64,000 nt of DNA from Gracilaria gracilis (taxonomy: Eukaryota; Rhodophyta; Florideophyceae; Gracilariales; Gracilariaceae): the NCBI GenBank assembly GCA_030374805.1, contig JARGSG010000135.1, forward strand, positions 25,184 to 89,183. The letters run 5' to 3'. Below the pieces are notes generated by a model, which had not been told where the DNA came from, did no database searches, and worked only from the letters and a program-made list of their open reading frames with translations. Positions 52,082-63,619 of the stretch are shown here, piece after piece. A program made the position numbers and the translations under genes. Position 1 is the first letter of the stretch; each line of letters starts with the position of its first letter.

Positions 52082-53464
52082 CACTAGACCTTATCCATCC
52101 CCACAATTTCGCGCCCGTGTAGCACGTGCACACTGGCATGCATTCACACTTGCACGCGTGTCCACTTGTGCGCGGGTTACACGGTGCGCCGGGGGGAGCA
52201 AGGAGCGTGACCAATTTTGCATTACGACCGCCCGCCGACGACGACGACGCACTCGTTGCAACCGCCGACGGTGACGGTGTGCTCGCGCTAACGGCGACGG
52301 CGTGCTCGCTTAAACCGCCGATGGCGACGGCGTGCTCGCTTCAACCGGCGGCGGCGACTTCGCACTCGTTTCAACCGGCGGCGGCGACAGCGCGCTCGTT
52401 TCAACCGACGGCGGCGATAGCGCGCTCGTTTCAACCGGCGGCGACGGCGACGGCGCGCTCGCTTCCACTGCCGACTTGGACGGCGTGCTGGCCTCAACTG
52501 CCCCGATCGCCTTCCATAGTTTGTGCCACCACAACACCATGACGCCTATCACCCGCCGCCCAGCCCCCGTGCCATTCCCTACACTCTGCGCACCCCGCTG
52601 CATACTGTCTCAGGGCTAACGCGGCGCTAAGCAATGCAACACAAGCAGCCGTGGCTGCTCTCCCTCGTCGTTCTATCGCTGTTTCCCCGGCTCCACCAGT
52701 TGTTCTGCCCCACATTTTGCGGTGCGCAGCACCGCTTTCGACGCGCGTACGCCACACATTTTCAACACAGTTAGCTGCTCATAGGCACTGCTGCCTCCGC
52801 CCGGACAATACAGCCTCCGCAGCGCTAGAGCGCCGCAACAGTAGCAGTGTTATTGTGAAAGCACCACCTTGGCCTATGCACTCACCGGCTTTCCTCCACC
52901 GCAATTGCCGCTACTGAAGCAACAACACCAGCCTTCTGTTGAGCCACCGTGTGAATCACAGGCCTGCAACGACCACAACACCACATCTCCCGTCGCGGCA
53001 AACCGGGAGCCAAACCCGCCTGGCACCAGCCAACACGGCCTCCTGGAGTCAGCTCCAGTCTGCCAGCAATCCTATCATTCCAGCCGATCCACCGTTACCC
53101 TGACTGCCTCTTCTGCCCCCCCTTAACAAGCTCACCACAATTAGCTGCGATCATTGGCCTTTTTCAACCACCACTGCTCCTGTCGTACAACCACTACTCC
53201 TGGTGCACCATCACCGCTCTCTACCATGGCGTCTCCGAGCTCCGCTACAATGTCTACAATGCGACCGCCGCCCTCCACTACCGGATCTTTCTTCCTTGCC
53301 CCCACGCCCGGTCTTTCAAATCGAATGCCGTTTGCGACTTCCAACAGCTGTTTCTTCCCGCCCTCGCTGGATACGCGTCGCGACCGCTGCTCTCAAGTTC
53401 ATCGTTTCTCACAGCTTTTTCGCTGCCTTTGACATATGTTTCCCAACACTGGCGTTCAAGCAGA
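52082..53464 (+). repeat. Left terminal inverted repeat of the MULE
   Basis: Inverted partner of 56,412-57,753, about 90% alike in the blocks compared. It contains an internal run of degenerate ~27-30 bp units of the type tttcaaccggcggcgac (52,300-52,500). Open frames within it differ between the two arms in where they break, so I do not call a captured gene. Confidence 0.85.
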
Positions 53465-53838
53465 TTCGGCGTCTCATCACATTAACAGCGACACTCATGT
53501 AGAATTGACCATAAGATCTCTCCATCACTGTCTGCGCTCTCTGACATAATTCTAGACACATACTTAATTGGAGATCTGGAACGGGGCGTCAAACAGGAAG
53601 GAATCTCAAATGACAGACAGGATGACCCAAAGTGTTTACTGGAGGAACGTTGTATGCTTAGAATCAAATGTTCTTGGTGTTTCTCTCGCAGACAGATTAC
53701 CAGTTACCGATATATTGTACTTCTCCAATGGAGAAATGACAGAATTCCAAAAGACATTCAGCTGCGCGATGTCAGCGGCGCTGTGTGAAAGGGCGTGCAA
53801 ATGATCGTGAGCCCAGCTCAGTAGCTCTCTACCGCGTT

Positions 53839-55969
53839 CTACTCCTTTTGGACTTCTGCAATATCGATTTCTGTAGAATCTGCGTTTTGGAAGAAGGACA
53901 AAGGCGGTCGGTTGGAAAGTATAGGGCAGTCTTGCGACAACACTGGAGACTCCAAAGGATCATGGAAATTCTCACCCTGGAAACGGGGGATAAATTGGTC
54001 TCGCTGTCTTTCAAAAGTAAGAAACGGTGGACGACGATAGCGCATTATGTCACGATACTCAGGGCATGGATCTTTCTCGACAAGGTGCTTGCAAAATAAA
54101 AATCGTGATCTCATGAACGCTGGGCAAGAACAAAACCATTGTGTCTTGTTCGTTTCGTAATCATTCTTTCTTTCTTTTTCAATTGTGTGTTTCCATTCTT
54201 TCTGAATTGCTTAAACCAGGATGCTTTTCGATCACCAGTAACCAGGCCATTGAGGTCACATACATATTTCTGCATGAAGTTCTCTAGAACGAATACCAAG
54301 AAGTCCGCCCGCGGTCGATTATAGCTTCGTAAATATAACCTTTTAAGCACAGACCAATGAGCTTCGACCATCATAGTTGTCCTTGACAAAGCAATCGAAG
54401 CTTCCGTACGCCTTCCCCATAACACAAACCAGTTATCAGAATACCAATTTTCTTTCAAATAAGAATACAATTTCCCAAGTACCTCACCGTTTTGAGAATG
54501 GCACAACTCATGAACAGAGTCTAAGCAATTATGCTTAATTTCATCCATCGTTGTCATCGTAAAAAATGGATGCAAATTGTAATGTACAGAGACCATGTTC
54601 AATACTTTCTGCTCCACCTCTCTAGTATATCTTGATGCGTCAGATTTTCTTAAGGCACCAAGTTTTTTCTTCAGAGCACGTTTCATGTGCCAGAGGCATA
54701 TAGATGCCCTAACGCCAAACACCTCATGAATTGCCTTAATCTGGCCAACATCCTTGTCCGTGAAAAAGAACTCGGGATTGAATATCTACAACTCCTGCCG
54801 AAGTGCTTCCAAAAAGTGCACCAGCATTTGTTTCCTATAACCAGGAAAATAACGATGAACCTGTAAAGGCTCGAGAAGCATATAAGCAATCGGGAACCCT
54901 GAACCAATGAATGATCCAACTATAGAAAAAGTTCCATTTTTGAGGAGTTCGTTTTGTAGGTTGAATCAATGAACACTTCTTTCACTTGAAACTCTGAAAA
55001 CACCTTTGCACGAAGCTCCGTAGTGAATGCTATCGCGTATGGATCATCGTTTTGAAATATGACCTTGAACGAAGAAGACTTTTCTAGCAGTAATATAACA
55101 GATTGTTTTGGATCACTGGCTTTATGCACCTTCTCTTCCATTAGTTTTGCCCATTTGTTATAGACATACTGATAATCGACGTATTTCTGAGTACTTTTTC
55201 GTAATTGTTGCGTGATTTGAAATGGGGTTAGTCCTTGGTTAGATAGACGGTTAATATCTTTTGAGTTGTGTTGGTCGCAACGGTTGTTACGTTTGCGTGG
55301 GCTTAGACCCTCATGTTGCGACTCGTGTTTTATATGAATTGACGCAGCAATTGATCCATGGTACGAAGAACTGACACTTCCCCCGCACTTAAATGTCTGC
55401 ATCGTACTTCGTTGTCTCTTCTTTTTGCTTGCCGGCGGTTCCTTCTTGGCTTTTAATTTCTGTCTACAGTTGTAATAGCTGCTTTTACGTCTCTTTGAAG
55501 CTCTTTGTCCGACGATGTAGCCATAGCAATCTACTGCGTGAAGTGCATCCAGAAAGGTCTTCTCAAAACTTGCACATTGTTTTAGGTCATCAAGTTTGAA
55601 GTGCACAGTAGGAACGTACATGACAAAGTCTAGTGGAACGTCTAGTTTTTCTGCTGCTTCCCTACTGGTTTTGTATAGCCACAAGACAAAGCTGTAGTCC
55701 GAAGAGTCTACTTCCATTGTAGAGCAATAAATAAGGCTTGGAATTATGTGAATAGCTGCGTTTTTTCTACATGTATTGCATCGGAGAGCCAGGCTCATGT
55801 TCTTATTTGACAGAAATCGTTGCATGTTTACCCACCTCTTGCAGTGAAAACACTGTTCTGTGAACGCATGTTGAAGCTTTGGGACACCTGCTATTTGTTT
55901 CTCAGAAAGCAAGATGAAGTACAAGGCTGAAAAGCTGTTCTCATCCACACCGAATTCCCTCGTCCACAA
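53839..55969 (-). pseudogene. MULE transposase, three broken segments
   Basis: Segment 55,969-54,920 has a Cys-rich start (HCKRWV...CNTCRK), a basic middle and the first catalytic Asp in VFIDSTYKTN (~54,966). After a shift near 54,935 the frame reads GSFIGSGFPIAYMLLEPLQV, a TAG, then FFFTDKDVGQIKAIHEVFGV (second Asp, ~54,750) and ICLWHMKRAL. The Glu is in VEAHWSVLKRL (~54,365). A final shift near 54,140 leads to a SWIM finger, WFCSCPAFMRSRFLFCKHLV (C-x-C...C-x-H), and a tail ending at 53,839. Order D, D-CLWH, E, SWIM is standard for MULE transposases that cut and paste DNA. The first exon may reach 56,317 (SKCGKQSLVPYGNIHIEEAI). Confidence 0.85.
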
Positions 55970-56411
55970 ATTTATCAGTTAAATGTTCCAACGTCGCCCG
56001 GTCATAATCGAATGTACTCTGTAGCACATTTATTTGCTTCTGATATGGATGGAAATTCGTCCTGAAACACTTCATGAAACAATACTTTGGGGTTATCCAT
56101 TGTCAATTAGCGGTATGGTGGTGGAGGATGAAAGCGCGCTTGTGATGTGGAGTAGTCGAAATGCGATAGCTTCTTCAATATGAATGTTCCCATAAGGAAC
56201 TAACGACTGTTTTCCACATTTAGAACATACCACAATAGAGCATCCAACCGTACAACAAATCGCGTGGCAACTCAACAACGCATGAGCGTTGAGCTCACGG
56301 GGACTTTTTGCTAACAAACATCGCTTTCACTGTACTAAAATGTGCGCCATTGCCAGTGCCCAGAGAATGAGGATAGATTAGAGCAAGGGACACATTGGAA
56401 GAAATGGTTTG

Positions 56412-57753
56412 TCTGCTTGAACGCCAGTGTTGGGGAACATATGTCAAAGGCAGCGAAGGAGCTGTGAGACACGATGACCTTGAGAGCAGCGGTCGCGACG
56501 CGTATCCAGCGAGGGCGGGAAGAAACAGCTCTTGGAAGTCGCAAACGGCATTCGATGTGAAAGACCGGGCGTGGGGGCAAGGAAGGGAGACCCGATAGTG
56601 GAGACGGCGGTCGCATTGTGGACACTGTAGCGGAGCTCGGAGACGCCATGGTAGAGAGCGGTGATGGTGCACCAGGAGTAGTGGTGGTACGACAGAAGCG
56701 GTGGTGGTTGAAAAAGGCCAATGATCGCAGCTAATTGTGGTGGGATTGTTAAAGGAGGGGGGGGGCAAAGAGGCAGTCAGGGTAACCGTGGATCGGCAGG
56801 AATGATAGGATTGCTGGCAGACTGGAGCTGACCCCAGGAGGTCGTGTTGGCTGGTGCCCTGCGGGTTTGGCTCCCGATTTGCCGCGACGGGAGATGTGGT
56901 GTTGTGGTCGTTGCAGGCCTGTGATTCACACGGTGGCTCAACAGAAGGCTGGTGTTGTTGCTTCAGTAGCGGCAATTGCGGTGGAGGAAGGCCGGTGAGT
57001 GCATAGGCCAAGGTGGTGCTTTCGCAATAACACTGCTACTGTTGCGGCGCTCTAGCGCTGCGGAGGCTGTATTGTCCGGGCGGAGGCAGCAGTGCCTATG
57101 AGCAGCTAACGGTGTTGAAAATGTGTGGCGTACGCGCGTTGAAAGCGGTGCGCAGCATGTGGGGCAGAACGACTGGTGGAGCCGCGGAAACAGCGATAGA
57201 ACGACGATGGAGAGCAGCCACGGCTGCCTGTGTTGCATTGCTTAGCGCCGCTTTAGCCCGGAGACAGTGTGCAGCGGGGTGTACAGAGTGTAGGGAATGG
57301 CACGGGGGCTGGGCGGCGGGTGATAGGCGTCATGGTGCTGTGGTGGCACGAACTATGGAAGGCGATCGGGGCAGTTGAGGCCAGCACGCCGTCAAAGTCA
57401 GCGGTGGAAGCGAGCGCGCCATCGCCGTCGGCGTTTGAAACGAGCGCGCCGTCGCCGCCGGTTGAAACGAGCACGCCGTCGACGCCGCCGGTTGAAACGA
57501 GCACGCCGTCGCCGCCGCTGGTTGAAGCGAGCACGCCGTCGCCGTCGGCGCGAGCACGACGTCACGGTCGGCGGTTGCAACGAGTGCGTCGTCGTCGTCG
57601 GCGGGCGGTCGTCGTGCGAAATTGGTCACGCTCTTTGCTCCCCCGGCACACCGTGTAACCCGCGCACAAGTAGACATGCGTGCCCTTGTGTGTGCCTGCC
57701 AGTGTGCACGTTCTACACGTGCGCGAAATTGTGGGGAGGGATAAGGTCTAATG
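56412..57753 (-). repeat. Right terminal inverted repeat of the MULE
   Basis: Mirror of the left repeat, about 40 bp shorter, mainly by unit number in the internal minisatellite (57,400-57,560). Confidence 0.85.
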
Positions 57754-58785
57754 AAAGGGTCTAAGTGTCCTGGTTTTAAGGGGTTGAAGCTTACGAATCC
57801 GCTTTATCGGAAGTTGTTATCGTACCGTTACTATCGGTTACAGAAGTCCGAATGGACGGGAACCTCTAGAAGTAAGCTCAGCGTGACACTCAAAAATCGC
57901 GATTTTACAGAAAAAGGCCCCATCCGGGTGCTGGATTTCCTCTCTAGGTTCGTTCATGAAGCCTATATTCTTGGAATGGCGGAGGGACAGGCGTACGTTG
58001 CCCTCCCTTCTTACCTGAAAGGTCAGGCTGAAGACCAGTTTATTTCCATCCTTGGATCGTCAAGAGCCTCGGAAGGTGGCGTTACTTGTTGGCCCGAAGC
58101 GGTTCATTACCTCTTAAGGTCATACGCTACTGGTCATGCCATTCAGCAGGCTACTTCGGCCCTTAGGGAACTGAAGCAACGTCCAGAAGAATTGGAAACG
58201 GCTTATTTCACGCGCCTGAATACGGTTTTCCACCGCTGTGGTAATGTTCATCCTTCACAGGAGAGATGTGCGATGTTGGTCGATGGGTTAAATCCCGCGA
58301 TTCGGGCACTTGTAGTCCGTTATCAGGACGAGAATTGGCAGATAACCTATTTGGAATTGGTACAGTACGCCCGGGCTGAAGGGGATACGCTCCTAGTTCG
58401 GCGTCCCTCCAAATCGAAGCCTCGTAAGGTACTGTTTGCCAACAATTCTGACTCTTCTCTGGCCCTTTCATGTGGGAATGAAGTCAGTATGGACATGGAT
58501 AATTTGCACCTCAAAGGTAGTAATCCGAGTTCTATTGGCACCTCAATTGCCACCTCTGAATTGCCGTCAACCACGGTGCCCTCTACGGAGTGCGATCCGG
58601 CCCTGTATGCTCAGGATCGCCGAGTTCCGGCAGCACCGATACCCTATGGAGGTCGCATGATGGGGACAACTCGCCCAGGATGGAGGGATAGCACTCAGCA
58701 GGGTCGTGTTATAGTGCGTCCCACCGATGGTTCAACCGCAGTGATCTGCTACGAATGTTATGAAGTTGCTCATATTTCACCGTAG
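57751..58785 (+). pseudogene. Ty3 gag, C-terminal part with zinc knuckle
   Basis: Retrotransposon gag core: VLDFLSRFVHEAYILGMAEG, LKGQAEDQF and LRELKQRPEELETAYFTRLN. It ends in a zinc knuckle, ICYECYEVAHISP-stop-C, where the TAG (58,783-58,785) occupies the position normally taken by Gln in GHISPQC-like knuckles and Gly is Ala. The frame continues after the stop. Confidence 0.8.
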
Positions 58786-59131
58786 TGCACTGTCCCGGCA
58801 CGGGATAGGTTGAAAATCGTCACTCAGTTCGAGTCTCTGACGCCCGAGGAATAAGCACGAATCCCCAGAACATCCTATGAAGGCGCTAAGCATTCGTCGG
58901 CCCTTCAGAGAGCTGCTGGAACCATGCGTGGTAACTCTGCCTTTGCGCAGAGTAACCTTCAGGCTCAGCCTCGCGAACCGGTAAACGGAACTCAGGTAGG
59001 TCTCGCGGAGAGAAATCGCCCGCATCAGGCGGTTCTATCTCCGAAAAACTAAATATGGGAGTCTCCCCGACGGGAGGGGCGTCTTCCAAGTCAAGACGCC
59101 CGAGGCGCCTCCGCTTCGCTCCCCGACTGTT
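58786..59131 (+). other. Ty3 gag-protease junction
   Basis: Same-frame continuation of gag past TAG (FESLTPEE-stop-ARIPRTSYEGA and so on). No separate gene. Confidence 0.5.
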
Positions 59132-60015
59132 ATGATCCTATCAAAGAAAATGGCAGCCACCGACGTGGATTCGAAACACTTTTGTGTTCTTTGTCGACCG
59201 TGGATACGGGCCCGTAATCCCCGTTTCCCGGATAGAATCCTGGTCATGGCCAAGCGGAACTATAAAGTTTACGCCGATCTCGGCCTTTCAGAACATTTTA
59301 TGGTTCGTCAGTTGTCGGTCCTAGACACAGGCGCCACTCCTGACCTTATTCACAGGAAACTGATACCGCCTACTCTTCAGGAACGTGTTCGTTACGGTCC
59401 ATCAATGGATATTTCGGATTCCAACAACAATCCGATTTGTACGGCTGGTTACATTTCGCTCCTGGTGAGATTAGAAAGGCACCTCGTGAAGGGAGATTCG
59501 TCGTTTTCGATTCGCTAGCCGCACCAGTTATACTGGGTTGTGATTTTTGTCACAGGTTTGTGGAAAAAATCCGTCCTCGGAAGCGTACCATAGAAATGGA
59601 AGACGGTTCAATAATTCCGATTGTCCGGAGACCTCTGCGAGCCACTACGCAGAGACACGTACCGCTTCCTGTTGCACATCAGCCTACCAAAGGCACAGCG
59701 GCATCAATGAAGTTGCACGTGCTCAAATCTGTGCACCTTCCGCCGGAGTCCCAGGTGTGGGTCGAAGTCGTCACCAAACAGTTTGGTCTACACACAGTGC
59801 AGCCGTCACCGGCACTATATGAAGAGCGCCGGATCGCTTTAGGTAATGGAGTTGTAACGAATCAACCGGATGAAGTCTTTAAGGTCCTCGTCGCCAATCT
59901 TGGCAAAACCAAACAATGGCTAACAAAGAACCAATTAATTGGCATGGTACTACCGCACACCGCTGCAGTGATACCCACAAAAGATTCCGATTGGAACCGT
60001 GCTCGGTGTATCTGA
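59132..60015 (+). pseudogene. Ty3 aspartic protease and linker
   Basis: Frame 59,132-59,518 holds the protease active site VLDTGATPDLIH. A shift near 59,500 leads to PVILGCDFCHRFVEKIRPRK, the usual protease end, and a linker (VHLPPESQVWVEVV...) to 60,015. Confidence 0.78.
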
Positions 60016-60182
60016 CCCTAAGGAGGAGGAGGAAGGCCGCCAAACTCGCCGAATTACGGAATAAGTCCCTTGAAGCCGATACGAATGATACCCAGAAGAA
60101 CTGGGGTTCAAACACCTCAGCACCTTTTGAGGTTAAGCCGTTGCCACCTGGCACTGAACAGACGAACCCTGTTGAGGAGTGA

Positions 60183-61607
60183 ATGGAGCTCAATTTGGAT
60201 CACGTACCGAGGTCCCATCGGGAAAAGCTACGCGATATGCCTCGCGAGTTTACGCCCATGCGGGATGGTACTCTCGGAACAATTGGAGTCACAGAGCATT
60301 GCATCGATCTAATTCCGAACACTCGGCCCACTGCTCAACACCCTTACAGGGCAGGACCAAAGGCCCGAGAAGAGGAAAAAGCTCAAGTCGAGAAGATGCT
60401 CCGAGCCGGCGTGATTGAGCCCGCGCAATCCTCTTGGGCGTCCCCAGTTGTTTTGGTGCCGAAGCCAGATGGATCATGCAGATTTTGTACCGATTACCAA
60501 AAGTTAAATGTGGTTACAGTGAAAGACGTATACCCAATTCCCCGTATGGACAAATATATCGATTCTGTAGGGAGCGCGAAAGTGTTTACCACTTTCCATG
60601 CCAATTGGGGATACTGGCTAGTGCCCATAATGGAAGAAGATAAGAATAAGACGGCCTTCGTGTGCCATCAAGGCCTGTACCGTTTTCGGAGAATGCCCTT
60701 TGGGTTAACGAACGCCCCCGCAACGTTTCAGCGAGCGGTTGATATCCTCCTGGCTAGATTCAAGTGGACCACCTGTTTGGTATACTTGGACGACGTCGTC
60801 GTCTTTTCCAATAACATGGAAGACCATCTCACCCATGTACGGGAAGTTATGACCGTTTTACAGGACGCAAGGATTACCTTGCAGCTTAAGAAGTGCGAGC
60901 TTTTCACCGAATCGGTTAAGTATCTTGGGCATATTATTCGCCCAGGTAAGCTCTCGATTGACGAGGTTCGGGTAAAATCCTTGAAAGAAGCGAACCACCC
61001 AAGAACTTGAACGGAGCTTCGATCCTTCTTCGGCCTGTGTAACGTTTACCCTCGTTTCTTGCCGAACTTTTCGGATATCGCTTCGACGTTGAACAAACTC
61101 CTGATGAAAGGAAGACCAGTGGAATTGGAACCCTTTGGCGATGCGGAAGCCTCCGCATTTGCAGGACTAATTGAAGCTGTAACGTCGCCACCAGTCTTGG
61201 CCCTGCCGAAACCCGGCTTACCCTACGAGGTTGACACTGATGCGAGTGCGAACCAAGTTGGTTGTGCGTTGTTCGAGGTGCAAGAGTCTGGGAAACGGCA
61301 CCCTATCGGGTATTGGTCGAGGTCACTGAATGTGCACGAACGGAATTACTCCGTTTTGGAGAAGGAATGCCTTTCCGTTGTATGCGCCCTCTCAACGTTG
61401 AGACCATACTTGATGGGAACCCACTTTCGGGTACACACGGACCATTTTTGCCTACGCTGGCTCATGGAAATCACCGAACCGTCGGGACGACTGATGAGAT
61501 GGAGACTCCGACTCTCGGAATTTGACTTTGAAGTAGTGTACAAGAAAGGCTCCTTGAATTTGCAGGCAGACGCTCTATCCCGTTTGGGACACTTCAGCAG
61601 AAGCTGA
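60183..61607 (+). pseudogene. Ty3 reverse transcriptase and RNase H
   Basis: RT: VIEPAQSSWASPVVLVPKPD, CTDYQKLNVVTVKDVYPIPR, FGLTNAPATFQRA, YLDDVVVFS (catalytic YLDD) and VKYLGHII. Motif A, normally FTTLD-x-x-SGYWQ, is FTTFHANWGYWL, so the first catalytic Asp is His. A TGA at 61,008-61,010 precedes TELRSFFGLCNVYPRF in phase. RNase H follows: VDTDASANQVGCALFE, VLEKECLSVV, VHTDH and LNLQADALSRL. Confidence 0.88.
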
Positions 61608-61689
61608 ACCCACCGAGGACACGGAAGAGATACTATGCTTTAAGGTTGGTGACCTCGATGAGGGGAAGACAGAAATCCTATCGGATGAA

Positions 61690-62874
61690 GTGTGTGACGA
61701 TATCCTCGCCACACAGACTGTAGAACCGGATACCGGGTCATTTGTACCGATTTCGCCCGAGGAGATGATACGGGAACAGCAGACGGATCTCTTTTGTACA
61801 CAGGTTAGGGCCTGTCTGAACGGCGGGTATAGACTACCTTTCCAGGTGAATGACCAAGGCTACTTGGTGCGAACTGTTGAAACCAACCCACAAATGGTGG
61901 TACCTCACTCCTTACAGAGTCGCGTATTGCACTTGTCTCACTATGTGAAGTTGAGAGCCCTCCCGGGAGGAAGAAAGCTTTATCTCACCTTAAGAAGGGA
62001 CCTCTATTGGCCCGCAATGGCGTTCGACTGTTACGCAGTCCGCCGCTCCTGTCAGGCTTGTGCCAAGAATGACGTCAAATTAAGAAAGTACTCGAAAGAG
62101 TTAACGTTGTTTCCCGCACGGGCACCGCTGGAGTTCGTCGCCATTGATATTCTTGGGGAATTGATTAAGACCTCTCGAGGGAACCGGTACCTACTGGTCA
62201 TCACCGAAAGGTTCTCTAAATTGGTTAGAACAGTGCCGCTCAAACGGATAATAGCAGCCGCTGTGGCTCAAGCGTTTGTTACAAACTGGGTCTTTGTGTA
62301 TGGCTCACCGGTACAGTTACTTTCCGATAACGGCTCTCAATTCACCCCGAAGTTCTTTCAAGACGTGTGTAGGATCCTGGGTATTAGGAACTTATTCACT
62401 ACGACTTATCATCCCCAAGCGAACGGACAAGTAGAGAGATTTAATCGAACCATCGTTGGTGCTTTGGGATCCTATGTGGCAGATCATCCCAAGACGTGGG
62501 ATCAGTTCACGGACGCTATCACGTATGCGTACAACACCCAGGTTCATCGGGTAACAGGGCTTTCACCATTTGAGCTAGTACTGTCGAGGAGACCACCTCC
62601 TCTAGCCATCGAGGCGCAGCCAACTCTGGATACGTTCCCATCACCGGGCTTGTACCGCGATGCGTGGAAGAAATGGCTCACCAAGCTGATACCTGCAGCA
62701 CGTGCCTCTATGGACAGGGCTCAGCTCGCCTACAAGCGCAACTTTGATAGCCGAATTCGGAGACCGTTACCTAACTTACAGGTAGGAGATTATGTGTTCC
62801 TTCGTAAGGAGTATTACAAACCCGGAGAACGAACGCCGCCACAAGTTATCGCCGATTGCGGATGGACCCTATAA
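61690..62874 (+). pseudogene. Ty3 integrase
   Basis: HHCC zinc domain (VLHLSHY...CQACAKN), then the DDE core: FVAIDILGEL (first D), LLSDNGSQFTP (second D) and YHPQANGQVERFN (E). The C-terminal part has LQVGDYVFLRKEYYKPGERT, an SH3-like segment. The frame breaks at 62,872. No chromodomain is seen. Integrase would insert the cDNA. Confidence 0.88.
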
Positions 62875-63600
62875 GGTTATTTCCATGTCTGGAGACACGG
62901 TCGTGGCTGGAAATTAATAACCAACACGAACGGATATCACGCGATCGTGTCTACAGAGCACCAAGCCCACTCCAACAATTGGTAACGCTACCGGAAACCG
63001 GAACTGGAGTACCTGCAACACAGGAAGGAACGGAATCAAACGGGGACAATGCGAACTGCCCGTCGATTCTTCCGCACCAAGAACGGGGTTTTTAGGACCT
63101 ACTTGAGGTATCAGTGCTAGTCAAGGATAGCCCGCCCTCTCGAGCTACGCCTACTCACTCAACTCGAGTTCGACCCCCGGCTACGGTAATATCAGCTGCC
63201 GTATCGCACCCTAAGGAGGGGGAGGACTCACGTAATCCCGCTCAGGCTGCTCCGACATCTGCTGGATTGGCTGACGTGCTTTAGCTCTCAAAAAGACACG
63301 AGCCCGTATCGGGAATATCGCCGCTAACACACACGCGTGTGGGATCCTCGGTCGAGGCGAATGTCAGTAATGAACAGGAAGTTACCTCTGTGGGGAAGAC
63401 CACTGCTAGTGATGAGAACCCTCGTGGGCAAACGTCCAAGTCGTTGGCTACTCCTACGCTTCGCTCGCAAGAGGCGCAGAAGGCAAGACGTACCGAAAAG
63501 ACGGTCTCCGCCGACCCGTCAATGGGTCAGCGCGTTGATGAGCCCCATGGGAAGAACCTACAGTAGGTGTTGTGAAGTGGAGGATCCTTGTGGATAGGGT
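62875..63600 (+). other. Ty3 3' tail after integrase
   Basis: Frameshifted continuation (GYFHVWRHGRGWKL) and a polar frame (63,339-63,566; SSVEANVSNEQEVTSVGKTT) with no recognised domain, likely the variable C-terminal extension or untranslated tail. Confidence 0.45.
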
Positions 63601-63619
63601 CGTAGAGCCTGGTTCAGGA

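Larger units (their letters stand above)
52082..57753. mobile_element. Mutator-like (MULE) DNA transposon with 1.35-kb terminal inverted repeats
   Basis: The ends are cactagaccttatcc (left) and cattagaccttatcc (right, reverse complement); inverted repeats extend 52,082-53,464 and 56,412-57,753. Between them lies a MULE transposase on the minus strand with a DDE core and a SWIM finger. It splits the gag gene of the surrounding Ty3 element. Flanks gaagggag and aaagggtc match only partly, so no target-site duplication is claimed. Confidence 0.85.

Noticed and set aside
52126-57764. Long frames inside the two inverted repeats of the MULE
   Set aside because: They are Pro/Ser/Thr or Arg-rich, driven by the minisatellite, and break at different places in the two arms.
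52060-57770. 9-bp target-site duplication of the MULE
   Set aside because: Flanks gaagggag and aaagggtc agree at only five of eight positions.
351-58785. Reassignment of TAG to a sense codon in this genome
   Set aside because: Intact-looking genes end at TAG with no conserved continuation (3,955 and 41,415), and TGA and TAA also interrupt other genes.
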